64,000 nucleotides of DNA from assembly GCA_031426455.1 (NCBI GenBank), contig JANPLI010000205.1:29717-93716 (forward strand). Direction: 5' to 3'. The translations under genes and the position numbers were made by a program. Positions 34,018 to 43,263 of the stretch are shown one piece after another (the stretch's first letter is position 1; each line of letters opens with the position of its first letter). The notes beneath the pieces are model-generated. The model was not told the origin of the DNA, made no database searches, and saw only the letters and a list, made by a program, of their open reading frames with translations. This stretch comes from JANNMJ01 sp031426455 (GTDB lineage: Bacteria > Bacteroidota > Bacteroidia > Cytophagales > Hymenobacteraceae).

Positions 34018-35049
34018 ATGTCGTTTGTCCTTCGCGTTTGGTGTTTCCGCGCCTGCCTGGTGCTGCTGTTGCTGCTGGGCGCAGTGCCCCCAACGGTGGG
34101 TCAGGACGTGCGCTTCGGCCAACCCTACGCCACTGGGCTGCACCTGAACCCGGCGCTGGCCGGCACGTCGGCGCTGCGTTCGGTCACGCTTACCAGCCGC
34201 GACCAATATCCGGCCCTCGGCGAGGGTTTCCTGACGGGCGCCCTTAGTGGCGACCTGCGCGTCCCGCTGTTACGCGGAGCCGTCGGCGCCACCGTGGCCT
34301 TCGACCGCGCTGGCACCGCCCCGCTGAACCGGTTGCAGGCCAGCCTACTATACGCCGTACATCTGCCGCTGACCAAACAATGGACGGCCAGCGCCGCCGT
34401 AGGCGTCGGTTTCGGGCAATTGCGCGGCAGCCTGAGCCGCTACACCTTCGGCGACCAACTGCTGACCGACGGCACCACCGGCGCCACGGCCGAAACCGAC
34501 CGCTACCTGCCAGCCTCTTACTTCACCATCAGCCCCGGCCTACTGGTTTACGGCAAAGCGGCCTGGCTGGGCGCCGCCCTGCACCAAGCCAACGCGCCTA
34601 GGCTGGGGGCCGCGGCCGGTAACGTACCGCTGCCCACGCGGCTGGTAGTCCACGGCGGCTATAAAATCTTCCTGCTCAGCGACCTCGACCTGAACCGATT
34701 CTATGAATTCAGCCTCTCGCCGCTGGCTACGTTCCAGCGGCAAGGCCCCGCCCAGAGCCTGGACCTGGGTTTTATGGCGACTTATTCGCCCGTTTCGTTG
34801 GGCCTGTTGCTGCGGAACCCGCCCGTCGTCAGCGCGGCCACGAGTCAGCGGTGGCTGGTAGCGACGTTGGGCTTGAGCCTAAAGAGCTGGCGCGTGGGAT
34901 ATTCCTACGACTGGGGCCTCGGGCAGCAGACCCGCGGTGCCGCCGCCCACGAACTGACGCTGCGCTTCGAAACCCTGGATTACAGCGGGCTACTGAAAAA
35001 ACGAACCAGTAAGCGAATCCTGCCGTTCAGCCCCGCGCCTGCCTTTTAG
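34018..35049 (+). CDS. PorP/SprF family outer-membrane protein, second copy
   Basis: Type IX secretion-associated barrel of 343 residues starting at ATG 34018 (MSFVLRVWCFRACLVLLLLL), with a signal peptide cut near VGQ. Family marks: DVRFGQPYATGLHLNPALAG at the mature N-terminus, LYAVHLPLTKQWTASAAVGV, the middle SLDLGFMATYSPVSLGLLLR, RVGYSYDWGLGQ and the closing HELTLRFETLDY. It differs clearly from the copy at 6478-7461. It lies 206 bases before gldJ on the same strand, a pairing consistent with a second T9SS locus. Confidence 0.87.
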   Translation: MSFVLRVWCFRACLVLLLLLGAVPPTVGQDVRFGQPYATGLHLNPALAGTSALRSVTLTSRDQYPALGEGFLTGALSGDLRVPLLRGAVGATVAFDRAGTAPLNRLQASLLYAVHLPLTKQWTASAAVGVGFGQLRGSLSRYTFGDQLLTDGTTGATAETDRYLPASYFTISPGLLVYGKAAWLGAALHQANAPRLGAAAGNVPLPTRLVVHGGYKIFLLSDLDLNRFYEFSLSPLATFQRQGPAQSLDLGFMATYSPVSLGLLLRNPPVVSAATSQRWLVATLGLSLKSWRVGYSYDWGLGQQTRGAAAHELTLRFETLDYSGLLKKRTSKRILPFSPAPAF

Positions 35050-35255
35050 TTAAAACTCCCGTTAGTGAACCAGATCGGCCCGCTTCGAATCCGAGTTCAC
35101 CGGGAAATTTGCCCCCTTGGGCAGCTATTCGCGGGTCTTTCAACTGCTTTGCCCGGATTGGCTCCTACTTCTTTCGTAAACTTGCACGTTCTAAGCGCGT
35201 CCACGCCATCGGCGTAATCGACCCCCGCTTATTTCTACGCTGTTTTCTCTTTTCA

Positions 35256-36458
35256 ATGAATCGTTTCCGACTGCTTGGCCTGACTTTCATCGGCGCCTGC
35301 GTGCTGTCTTCCTGCTCGGACACCGGCCAACCAACGGCGGCTAACCCTGGCGTATCCAGTACGCTCACGGGCCTCGAATATAATAAGGACGAGGCAATGG
35401 TAGTCAATGAGTACCTGGCCACGGCTGAAGGCCCAGGGCTGGTATTCATCGAGGGAGGCCGCACGACGCTGGGTTCTCAGGAAGAAGATGTAGCGATGAC
35501 GCGCGACAACATCGAGCGCACCGTGACGCTGGCGTCTTTTTATATGGACGAAGCCGAAGTAGCCAATATCCACTGGCTAGAGTATATGTTCTACGTCCGG
35601 AAGGACTCCAGCGAGGAAGTTTACCAGGCCACTCTGCCTGACACGACCGTGTGGCAGCGCGAACTGGCTTTCAACGACCCTTACGTCGATTACTACCTCC
35701 GTTATCCTGGCTTCCGCTTTTTTCCCGTTGTGGGCATCAAGTGGCTACAAGCCAATGATTACTGCACCTGGCGGACAGCTAAAGTCAACGAGAAGCTGGC
35801 CAAGGACAACGACGTAGAAATGCCGGAAGGCGGCGGTCCGCCGCCCATCGAATCGGGCGTGGTACTGCCAAACTACCGCCTGCCTACGGAAGCGGAATGG
35901 GAATATGCCGCACAGGCTATGATCGGAACGCAGGAAGTAGGGGACGAAAACCAGTCGAACAAGCGCATTTATCCCTGGGACGGCCATTCGGCCCGTAACC
36001 CCTACGGTAAGGAGCAAGGACAGTTCCTGGCGAACTTCAAACGCGGCCGCGGCGACTACGCCGGTATCGCGCAGGCGCTCAACGACGGCGCGATGATCAC
36101 GGAGTACATCTACAATTACCCGCCCAATGAGTTTGGCCTTTACAATATGGCCGGCAATGTGAACGAGTGGGTGCAGGACGTGTACCGCCCGCTGTCGTTC
36201 CAGGATATGGAAGACCTGAACCCGGCGCGGGGAGCCAGCAAGAAAGGCGACCCCGGTGCCAAAGACGCGGCTTCGGGCTACGATACGAAAGGCTTCCAAT
36301 CGCTGGTCGATGACCACGTGCGGGTGTACAAAGGCGGCTCGTGGCGCGATGTGGCCTACTGGCTTTCGCCGGGCACGCGCCGCTTTATGCGCGAAGATTC
36401 AGCCACTTCTACCATTGGCTTCCGTTGCGCAATGATTCGGCCGGGTACTAACTACTAG
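35256..36458 (+). CDS. gldJ: Gliding motility lipoprotein GldJ
   Basis: Outer-membrane lipoprotein required for gliding and for stability of GldK in Flavobacterium (family knowledge). The ATG at 35256 starts a lipoprotein signal (MNRFRLLGLTFIGACVLSSC), Cys20 being lipidated. The rest is a SUMF1-like fold related to GldK: FIEGGRTTLGSQEEDV, ASFYMDEAEVANIHWLEY, LPTEAEWEYAAQ, NMAGNVNEWVQDVY, KGGSWRDVAYW and GFRCAMIRPG. The ANIHW...YV pattern and DLNPARGAS point to GldJ rather than GldK. At 400 residues it is shorter than the flavobacterial protein. Confidence 0.87.
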   Translation: MNRFRLLGLTFIGACVLSSCSDTGQPTAANPGVSSTLTGLEYNKDEAMVVNEYLATAEGPGLVFIEGGRTTLGSQEEDVAMTRDNIERTVTLASFYMDEAEVANIHWLEYMFYVRKDSSEEVYQATLPDTTVWQRELAFNDPYVDYYLRYPGFRFFPVVGIKWLQANDYCTWRTAKVNEKLAKDNDVEMPEGGGPPPIESGVVLPNYRLPTEAEWEYAAQAMIGTQEVGDENQSNKRIYPWDGHSARNPYGKEQGQFLANFKRGRGDYAGIAQALNDGAMITEYIYNYPPNEFGLYNMAGNVNEWVQDVYRPLSFQDMEDLNPARGASKKGDPGAKDAASGYDTKGFQSLVDDHVRVYKGGSWRDVAYWLSPGTRRFMREDSATSTIGFRCAMIRPGTNY

Positions 36459-36487
36459 TCCGCAACGAACTAGTAACCAGCTTACTC

Positions 36488-36532
36488 AAAAAAGAACCCC
36501 GCTTTGGCTGTGCCCGAGCGGGGTTCTTTTTT
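36488..36532. terminator. Strong bidirectional terminator, gldJ / comF
   Basis: AAAAAAGAACCCCGCT (36488-36503) is exactly complementary to 36517-36532, giving a GC-rich stem with A- and T-runs on both sides. Confidence 0.92.
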
Positions 36533-36547
36533 GGGTCTCGTGCCAGC

Positions 36548-37246
36548 TCAACCGGCGGTGGCAATGGTCGCAATACTTACCTCCAACGCCCCGGCGGCCA
36601 GTAGCGTGACGGCGCAGGCTTCCAGCGTGGCGCCAGTGGTCAGCACATCGTCCACGAGCAGGACGCGCCGGGACGTTACGGTTTCCGGTTCGGCCACCGC
36701 GAAGCCTCCCGTTACGTTCTGCCAGCGCGCTAGCCGCCCTTTACGGGTTTGGGAAGTCGTTTCGTCCAGTTTGACCAAGGCGCCGGCCGCTTGCGTCAGC
36801 CCCAGTCCGTCCGCCATTCCTTCGCCAAAACGCGCCGCCTGATTGTAGCCGCGCTGCCGCTCCTTCTGCGGATGCAGCGGCACGGGCACGACCAGATCGA
36901 ACGCCGCGCCGTAGCCCACGGCTGCCAATTCGGCCCCAAACCATCGGCCCAGCACTTCGCCCACCTCCGGCTGTCGTTCGTACTTCAACTGATGCAACAG
37001 GTGCTGGACGCGCCCCTGCGCCGTAAACTGGAGGTACGCGACGGCATACCGCACCGGCACCTTCCCCCAAAAGCGCCGCACCAGCGGCGATTCGGCCCGG
37101 ACCGGGTCCGGCAAGTGATAGCTCAGGTAAGGCAGGCTGACGCGGCAGTCGGTGCAGCAATGCTGCTCCCCGCTGACCAGAGGTGCCTCGCAGGCCAGAC
37201 ACAAATCCGGGTAAAAAAGGGCCAACAGATCGGCAAAGGGGTTCAT
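36548..37246 (-). CDS. comF: ComF-family phosphoribosyltransferase-like protein
   Basis: Cytoplasmic protein linked to DNA uptake and recombination in transformable bacteria. The ATG at 37246 (MNPFADLLALFYPDLCLACE) gives 232 residues. A zinc-ribbon-like set CLAC...CCTDC lies at residues 16-40. FTAQGRVQHLLHQLKYERQP follows, then LVVPVPLHPQKERQRGYNQA and the PRPP-binding motif VLLVDDVLTTGATL near residue 200. These are the usual ComFC features. Divergent from the small hypothetical gene at 37332. Confidence 0.92.
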   Translation of the reverse strand: MNPFADLLALFYPDLCLACEAPLVSGEQHCCTDCRVSLPYLSYHLPDPVRAESPLVRRFWGKVPVRYAVAYLQFTAQGRVQHLLHQLKYERQPEVGEVLGRWFGAELAAVGYGAAFDLVVPVPLHPQKERQRGYNQAARFGEGMADGLGLTQAAGALVKLDETTSQTRKGRLARWQNVTGGFAVAEPETVTSRRVLLVDDVLTTGATLEACAVTLLAAGALEVSIATIATAG

Positions 37247-37331
37247 TGGCCCGAAGATAGGAAAAGCCGAGCAAGCCCCCGGTGCCGCGAATCGTTCCCG
37301 CTCCTTCGCCCGTGCTGACCTTTGCGTTCCG

Positions 37332-37688
37332 ATGGAATTCACCTCCGAAGACGATCTCGACTATGAGGCCCGCTGGTATCGCCTGCTGACGCGCCTGCGC
37401 GCCCGCCTCGGCCGGCGCCCCGACCTGAACGCACTGCTGTTTCTGATTGGCATTCAGGAGCTAGGGCAGGGCGTCGGCGAGTTTACTAAAGAACAAAAGC
37501 AGGACTTGATGCATATCGCTACCTGCAAGCTCCTGAGCCAGTCGGGCTACTATGAGCTGGAACGCGTGGACGAAGATGGCTGGCCCCACTACCGTAACCT
37601 CAAACCCCTCGATTTTGCCACCCTTCGCGACCAGGAACGCCTAATAAAATGGCATATGGTGGAGTATTTTGGCGACGAAGATTTATGA
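37332..37688 (+). CDS. Conserved small Bacteroidota protein, unknown function
   Basis: A 118-residue acidic protein with no membrane segment. It is mostly helical by pattern: YEARWYRLLTRLRARLGRRP, LNALLFLIGIQELGQGVGEF, KQDLMHIATCKLLSQSGYYE, then LIKWHMVEYF at the end. I recognise it only as a conserved hypothetical type. It lies between comF (divergent) and xth (same strand, 117 bases later). Confidence 0.75.
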   Translation: MEFTSEDDLDYEARWYRLLTRLRARLGRRPDLNALLFLIGIQELGQGVGEFTKEQKQDLMHIATCKLLSQSGYYELERVDEDGWPHYRNLKPLDFATLRDQERLIKWHMVEYFGDEDL

Positions 37689-37805
37689 GCGCCCCAGTAT
37701 TTGCCTTCACTTCGGAAGCCGCTAAAACCGGGGAGGTTATCAAAATCTGTCTTCCCTCCACGCATCTTCAGAACCACTGTCGCCTTTTTTCCTGCTCAGG
37801 CCAAC

Positions 37806-38594
37806 TTGCTACTAATCAGTTATAATATTAACGGCATTCGGTCTGCCACGACCAAAGGGCTACTGCCGTGGGTAGCCGAGCAAGGGCCGGATATTTTGTG
37901 TTTGCAGGAAGTTCGGGCGCCGCGCGAAGGGTGGGAGTGGAGCGCCTTCGCCCGCTTGGGTTTGCCGCATTCCGCCGCGCACTTTGCCGAAAAACCGGGC
38001 TATAGCGGCGTGGCGACGCTAAGCCGGCAGCCGCCGCTGCGCGTCACGGCCGGCACCGGTCACGCTGCTTACGACGCTGAAGGGCGCGTCCTGCGCACCG
38101 ATTTTCCGGGCCTGACCGTGGTGAACGCCTACATCCCGTCCGGCGCGCGGGGCGAACGCCAACCTTTCAAGATGGAGTGGCTCGCGCATTTCGAAAGGTG
38201 GCTGGCGCAAGTAGTCGCTGAGACGCCTCACCTGATCGTGTGCGGCGATTTCAATATCTGTCATCAGCCCATTGATATCCACGACCCCGTGGGCAACAAA
38301 AAATCCAGCGGCTTTCTGCCCGACGAGCGCGCCTGGCTCACGGCGCTGCTGACGGCCAACGGCCCGTGTGGCGCGGGCCTGATTGATTCGTTCCGCCATT
38401 TCAACCCCGACGCCCGGCATCATTACACGTGGTGGAGCAACCGGTCCGGCGTTCGGGCGCGCAACAAAGGCTGGCGAATCGATTATGCCCTCGTCAGCGA
38501 CGCGTTGCGGCCCCGATTGCTCCGCGCGGCGGTGCTGCCCGACGCGATGCATTCCGATCATTGCCCCGTGCTAGTAGAACTGGCGGGGGCCTGA
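37806..38594 (+). CDS. xth: Exodeoxyribonuclease III
   Basis: DNA repair nuclease with AP-endonuclease and 3'-5' exonuclease activity. The conserved N-terminus LLLISYNINGIRSAT is preceded by no ATG; the TTG at 37806 gives a normal-length 263-residue protein. Catalytic motifs: Asn in NINGIR, LCLQEVRA with the metal-binding Glu, AYIPSG, CGDFNICHQPIDIHDP, WWSNRSGVRARNKGWRIDY and MHSDHCPV with the catalytic Asp-His. These are the standard Xth set. Confidence 0.93.
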   Translation: MLLISYNINGIRSATTKGLLPWVAEQGPDILCLQEVRAPREGWEWSAFARLGLPHSAAHFAEKPGYSGVATLSRQPPLRVTAGTGHAAYDAEGRVLRTDFPGLTVVNAYIPSGARGERQPFKMEWLAHFERWLAQVVAETPHLIVCGDFNICHQPIDIHDPVGNKKSSGFLPDERAWLTALLTANGPCGAGLIDSFRHFNPDARHHYTWWSNRSGVRARNKGWRIDYALVSDALRPRLLRAAVLPDAMHSDHCPVLVELAGA

Positions 38595-38692
38595 TCGGCG
38601 CCCGACTGGCCTGAGCGCCGTAATTTGGGGGCAGCCACCGAACGAACCTGCCCACCCGGCAGGCGGTTAGCTGATTTCTCTCTGTTCCTTCT

Positions 38693-41600
38693 ATGCCCGC
38701 CGCTCCTACGCGCGACTTTCAGGCCGTTCTAGCCCAGCTCGAAGCCTTTAAACAGCGCCTTTACCTGAATTTGCTGCTGCGCGGCGCCATCCTGACCGGA
38801 GGCCTGCTGCTGACGTTCTTTCTGGCGTTCACGCTTTTAGAGTATTTTTTATACTTGCCTTACGCAGGGCGAGCCGCGCTGCTTTTTGGCTTTCTGGCGG
38901 CCCTGTTCTACACTTTCGGGCGCTGGCTCTGGGCACCGTTGGCGGGCTTTCTGCACCTTCGCCGGCTGTTGACCGATGAGCAGGCCGCCCGGCGGGTTGG
39001 AGAATACTACCCCGAAGTACAGGACAAACTCCTGAACGCCTTGCAATTGCACCGCGAGGCGGGCAATAACGAATTGATTGCCGCTTCCCTCGAACAGCGC
39101 GCGGCCCAACTGGTGCCCTTCCGGTTTCCGGAGCGCGTTCGGCTGACCGAAAATCGGCCTCTGCTGAAATACCTGCTGCCGCCGCTGGCGCTGGTGCTGC
39201 TGGTGCTGATCACGTACCCGGCCATTTTCGTGGAAGGCTCCGAACGGATCATTCACTACCAGCGCCACTATGCTCCGAAGGCGCCGTTTCAGTTTGTGTT
39301 GAAGAATCGACAATTACGTGCATTTCAGGGCGAAGACTTTGAGTTACAGGCCGCCGTGCGCGGGAAGGCTGTGCCCGATCAACTCACGATTACTTACCTG
39401 AATGTCGCCCAGCCACTGGCCCGACGAGGCGGCGGCCAATTTGGTTTTACGTTTCGGGGCGTTCAGCAACCCATTCGGTTTCGGTTGGAAGGAGGCGGTT
39501 TTCAGTCCGAAGAATACACCCTGAACGTGGTCCAACGCCCGGACTTACGCGAATTTGAAGTAGCTATTGCTTACCCCACGTATCTGCGAAAGCCGGCTGA
39601 AACCGTTCGGAACACCGGCAATCTGACCGTGCCCGAAGGCAGCACCCTGACGTGGCGGTTTCAGACCACTGCCACCGAGGGCCTTCAACTTGCCTTTCAT
39701 CAGCCGGAAGAAGTCGTGCGGGCGACGGCCGAAAACGGCACCTTCCAGGCCACGCGACGGATGTTGGCAAGCCAGGAATACGAAGTGCAACTGCGCAACC
39801 CATTGAGCAGCAATAAGGATAACATCCGATTTCTGGTTTCGACGATTCCCGACCGTTATCCGGAAATTACGCTGGAGCATTTCGCTGATACCGTAGCTTT
39901 TCAGTACCTGGTGCTGGGTGGCAATCTGGCCGATGACTACGGCCTGACCAGTCTGGTGCTGCACTACCGTACCACAACGCCCGGCAAGCCGGAACGCCCT
40001 TACCAAACCCGCGCCCTGGCCTTCGACCGGCGCCAGACCAGCACGACTTATTCATACGAATGGAACCTAGTTGGGCTGAATTTACGCCCCGGCGACCGCC
40101 TCGAATATTTTACCCAGGTAGCCGACAACGACGGTGTTCACGGCCCCAAGACGGCACGCTCGCGCCCGGCGGAGTTGCGGTTGCCCGACGCCCGCGAAAT
40201 GCAACAGGAGTTGAATACATCGGCCCAATCTGTGGAAAGCGCGCTGGCGAAATCGGTGCAGGAGGCCGCCAAGCTGCAACGCGACCTGGATAAGTCCGAA
40301 GACAAATTGAAGACGAAGCGCGATTTGTCGTTTCAGGACAAAAAAGGGCTCGAAAATCTGGTTCAGAAGCGGCAAAATTTGGACACGCAGGTGGAAGACC
40401 TCAAGAAAAAATTTGAGGAGTTAAACCGCAAGCAGGACCGCTTCGATGAGCGCAACCAGGAGTTGGCCGAGAAGTCGGAAGCACTGCGCAAGCTGATGGA
40501 CGACCTGCTGGACCCCGAGACGAAAAAGCTTTATCAGCAGCTCGAAAAGCTGTTGCAGGAACAGAAAGCGAACGAGCCAGAGCTACAGAACCTGCTGGCC
40601 AAAATGGAAAACAAGGAAAAGAACCTGGAACGCGAGTTGGAGCGGGCGCTGGAAATGTTCAAACAGATGCAGTTTGACCAAAAGCTCGATCAGACCACGA
40701 AAAAGCTGGACGAATTAGCGAAAGAAGAGGATAAGCTGGCCGAAAAAACCGCTGATCAGGATGGAAAAAAGGCGGACTCGCCCGAACAACAGCAGCTTCA
40801 GAAAGAGCAGGAGCAGATCAAGACCGGTTTTGAAGAAGCCAAAAAAGACCTCGCCGATCTCAAGCAACTCGACAAGGAACTGGACAACGAAAATGGGCTG
40901 AACGACCCGCAGCAGGACTCGCAATCCGAGGAGCAGCAGACTGATCAGGACCTGAAAGACGCCCAGCAGTCGCTCAGCAAATCGCAGAATAAGAAAGCGG
41001 GCAAGTCGCAAAAATCGGCGGCGCAGAAGATGCAGAAAATGGCCGACAAGCTGGCCCAGACGCAGCAGGAAAATGAGGAAAAGAGCACCGAAGAGAATAT
41101 GGATGCTTTGCGCGACATCCTGGAAAACCTGCTGAAACTGTCGTTCGATCAGGAGAGCCTGATGAAGTCGTTTCGGGTTGTCAATCAAGCCGATCCACGC
41201 TTTATTCAACTCGGTCAGCAGCAACTTAAGCTTCGGGATGATGCAAAGGTGATCGAAGATTCGCTGTACGCGCTGGCCAACCGGGTTTTTGAAATCAAGT
41301 CGTTCGTGACCCGTGAAGTAGGCGAAATGAACCAGCATATGGGCGCGGCCACCGACCACCTGCGGCAGCGCGACCCCAACCGCGCTGCCGGCGAACAGCA
41401 GTTTGCGATGACCTCGATGAATAATCTGGCGCTGATGCTCAACGATGTGCTGAAACAGATGCAACAGCAGATGCAGCAACAGATGCAGGCTCAACAGCAG
41501 CCAGGCAGCGGGAAACCGAAGAAGGGCAAAGGGCAGAAGCCCGGCTCGTCGCCCGGCAGCAAACCGGGGCAGAAACCGGGCAGCAAACCCGGCAACAAGC

Positions 41601-42148
41601 CCGGCCCCGGTAATATGGGCCAATTACAACAGGCACTGAACCAACGGATTCAGCAATTGCAGCAAGGCGGCAAACAGGGCCGCGCGATGAGCGAGGAATT
41701 GGCGCAACTGGCCGCGCAGCAGCAGGCGCTCCGCCAAGCCCTGCTGGAGTTAGAAAAGATGCAACAAGGTAAACCAGGCGCCGACGGTAAGCCGGATACA
41801 TCGCCGTTAGGCGGCGGCAATGCGGGGGAACTGAAGAAAATGATGGAACAAACGGAAGCCGATCTCGTAAATAAGCGACTGACCGAACAGACCTTGATGC
41901 GCCAACAGGAGATTCAGTCGCGCTTACTGGAAGTGGACAAAGCCGTAAAAGAACGTGATTGGGACAATAAACGCGAGTCGAAGGCAGGCAAAGAAGATAT
42001 TGCGCGAACTTTGCCCCCAGCTTTCCAAAGCTATCTTCGCCGTCGGCGGACGCAAACCCAATTGTTACAAAGCGTTTCGCCCACCTTGTCGCCTTATTAT
42101 CAAGGCCGGATCAATCAATACTTCAACTCGCTCAACCGGCAGCCGTAG
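38693..42148 (+). CDS. DUF4175 family protein
   Basis: Very large membrane-anchored protein (1151 residues) of unknown function. Two hydrophobic helices near residues 20-80 and a third near 160-180 anchor the N-terminus. The region from about 190 to 500 is beta-rich and probably periplasmic (RNPLSSNKDNIRFLV, LADDYGLTSLVLHYRT). Residues about 500-840 are a long coiled coil. The part from about 920 to 1000 is low complexity, rich in Gln-Met and in KPGxKPG-type repeats. The C-terminus has YYQGRINQYFNSL. Similar proteins are found across Bacteroidota and proteobacteria, often beside MoxR/BatA operons, which are not seen here. Confidence 0.87.
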   Translation: MPAAPTRDFQAVLAQLEAFKQRLYLNLLLRGAILTGGLLLTFFLAFTLLEYFLYLPYAGRAALLFGFLAALFYTFGRWLWAPLAGFLHLRRLLTDEQAARRVGEYYPEVQDKLLNALQLHREAGNNELIAASLEQRAAQLVPFRFPERVRLTENRPLLKYLLPPLALVLLVLITYPAIFVEGSERIIHYQRHYAPKAPFQFVLKNRQLRAFQGEDFELQAAVRGKAVPDQLTITYLNVAQPLARRGGGQFGFTFRGVQQPIRFRLEGGGFQSEEYTLNVVQRPDLREFEVAIAYPTYLRKPAETVRNTGNLTVPEGSTLTWRFQTTATEGLQLAFHQPEEVVRATAENGTFQATRRMLASQEYEVQLRNPLSSNKDNIRFLVSTIPDRYPEITLEHFADTVAFQYLVLGGNLADDYGLTSLVLHYRTTTPGKPERPYQTRALAFDRRQTSTTYSYEWNLVGLNLRPGDRLEYFTQVADNDGVHGPKTARSRPAELRLPDAREMQQELNTSAQSVESALAKSVQEAAKLQRDLDKSEDKLKTKRDLSFQDKKGLENLVQKRQNLDTQVEDLKKKFEELNRKQDRFDERNQELAEKSEALRKLMDDLLDPETKKLYQQLEKLLQEQKANEPELQNLLAKMENKEKNLERELERALEMFKQMQFDQKLDQTTKKLDELAKEEDKLAEKTADQDGKKADSPEQQQLQKEQEQIKTGFEEAKKDLADLKQLDKELDNENGLNDPQQDSQSEEQQTDQDLKDAQQSLSKSQNKKAGKSQKSAAQKMQKMADKLAQTQQENEEKSTEENMDALRDILENLLKLSFDQESLMKSFRVVNQADPRFIQLGQQQLKLRDDAKVIEDSLYALANRVFEIKSFVTREVGEMNQHMGAATDHLRQRDPNRAAGEQQFAMTSMNNLALMLNDVLKQMQQQMQQQMQAQQQPGSGKPKKGKGQKPGSSPGSKPGQKPGSKPGNKPGPGNMGQLQQALNQRIQQLQQGGKQGRAMSEELAQLAAQQQALRQALLELEKMQQGKPGADGKPDTSPLGGGNAGELKKMMEQTEADLVNKRLTEQTLMRQQEIQSRLLEVDKAVKERDWDNKRESKAGKEDIARTLPPAFQSYLRRRRTQTQLLQSVSPTLSPYYQGRINQYFNSLNRQP

Positions 42149-42197
42149 GGCGCGTATAGCCTCCAGTTAGCCCGCACCCTTTCTTGCCCCTTGCCCG

Positions 42198-42617
42198 ATG
42201 CAGCAAGTCAAAATTACTCTTCCTTCGTTAGTCGATAACATTCGAATCATCGAAAGTTTTATCGACAATGCCAAAGATCGTTTTCACATAAACGATGACA
42301 TTTACGGCAATATTGTAGTCGCCGTGACGGAAGCCGTAAACAACGCGATCCGGCACGGGAACCGGTTCGACAAGGACAAAAACGTACGGTTGACCCTTTC
42401 GGTAAACGATAACCTGGTGCGTTTCGAAATCGAGGACGAAGGAGCCGGTTTCGATCCAACTAACCTGCCGGACCCCACAGCGCCCGAGAATCTGGAAACC
42501 CCGGGCGGACGCGGCATTTTTCTGATTCAGGCACTGGCCGACGAAGTAGTCTTTACGAATGAAGGCCGCCACGTGGCGATTACCTTTTTCGTACCCCGGC
42601 ACTCAACCGCTGCCTGA
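42198..42617 (+). CDS. RsbW-like serine-protein kinase/ATP-binding protein
   Basis: Small GHKL-type ATPase of the anti-sigma-factor kinase family. The 139-residue protein has the N-box VAVTEAVNNAIRHGNRFD (about 40-57), the G1-box DEGAGFDPTNLPD and the GRGIFLIQALADEV G2-box. No regulated sigma factor or antagonist is nearby, so the partner is unknown. It lies 50 bases after the DUF4175 gene and 42 bases before ybeY and is probably co-transcribed. Confidence 0.9.
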   Translation: MQQVKITLPSLVDNIRIIESFIDNAKDRFHINDDIYGNIVVAVTEAVNNAIRHGNRFDKDKNVRLTLSVNDNLVRFEIEDEGAGFDPTNLPDPTAPENLETPGGRGIFLIQALADEVVFTNEGRHVAITFFVPRHSTAA

Positions 42618-42658
42618 TCTGAACCGTCTTTTTGCGTTTACTGCCTTGCCTTGCTGCG

Positions 42659-43090
42659 ATGGAAGATAGCCCGGTTGAGTTTCTATACGAAGACACTGAT
42701 TTTATCCTCGATGAGCAGCTGGAGCTTATCGACTGGATTCAGCAAGTCATTGCTGCCCACCAGTATCGGCTCGAAAATCTAACCTTTATTTTTTGCTCTG
42801 ACTCGTATCTGCACCAAATAAATGTCGAATTCCTGAATCACGACACTTTAACCGATATCATCACTTTCGATAACTCTGATGATAGCGACATTGTGGAAGG
42901 AGACATTTTTATCAGCGTAGATCGTGTGCGGGAAAACGCGGAAGTTTTCAACGTTTCTTTCCGCGATGAACTGCACCGCGTCCTTATCCACGGAGTACTT
43001 CATTTGCTCGGCCATACGGACAAAGAGCTGCTTTCGCGCACGGCAATGCGGCACCGCGAAGACACGTTCTTATCTTTGCGTAGTTTCTGA
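42659..43090 (+). CDS. ybeY: rRNA maturation endoribonuclease YbeY
   Basis: Metal-dependent RNase involved in 16S rRNA 3' maturation and ribosome quality control. The ATG at 42659 gives 143 residues. The core TDIITFDNSDDSDIVEGDIF and the helix HRVLIHGVLHLLGHTDK identify it. Two zinc ligands of HGxLHLxGxxH are present, but the third position reads Lys after TD, as in many Bacteroidota; the His in LLGH could substitute. It precedes mnmG with a 173-base spacer holding a parS-like palindrome. Confidence 0.93.
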   Translation: MEDSPVEFLYEDTDFILDEQLELIDWIQQVIAAHQYRLENLTFIFCSDSYLHQINVEFLNHDTLTDIITFDNSDDSDIVEGDIFISVDRVRENAEVFNVSFRDELHRVLIHGVLHLLGHTDKELLSRTAMRHREDTFLSLRSF

Positions 43091-43127
43091 GTCTTAGCAA
43101 AAAACGTTCTGACCGTTCGAAATGGCT

Positions 43128-43180
43128 AAACCGTTCCACGTGGAACGGTTTTCAGCGTTTTTAGCGTCACGTGAAACGCT
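43128..43180. promoter_or_regulatory. parS-like palindrome(s) upstream of mnmG
   Basis: Bases 43128-43151 are a perfect 24-base palindrome centred on CCACGTGG. Its core GTTCCACGTGGAAC matches 14 of 16 positions of the parS form TGTTCCACGTGGAACA. A second CACGTG centre at 43168-43173 (TCACGTGAAAC) matches 12 of 16 of TGTTTCACGTGAAACA. Such sites bind ParB near replication origins. It could also be an operator for a local regulator. Confidence 0.6.
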
Positions 43181-43263
43181 AACCGGAAACTCGCCACTCA
43201 TTTGTTCGGGTTGGTTCGTTAGCTCGCCGCAGTCGGTAGCGGAAGGGCCGTAATTTCAACAGG

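Noticed and set aside
35074..35102. GCTTCGAATCCGAG, like a tRNA T-arm
   Set aside because: No acceptor stem, D-arm or anticodon arm can be built around it.
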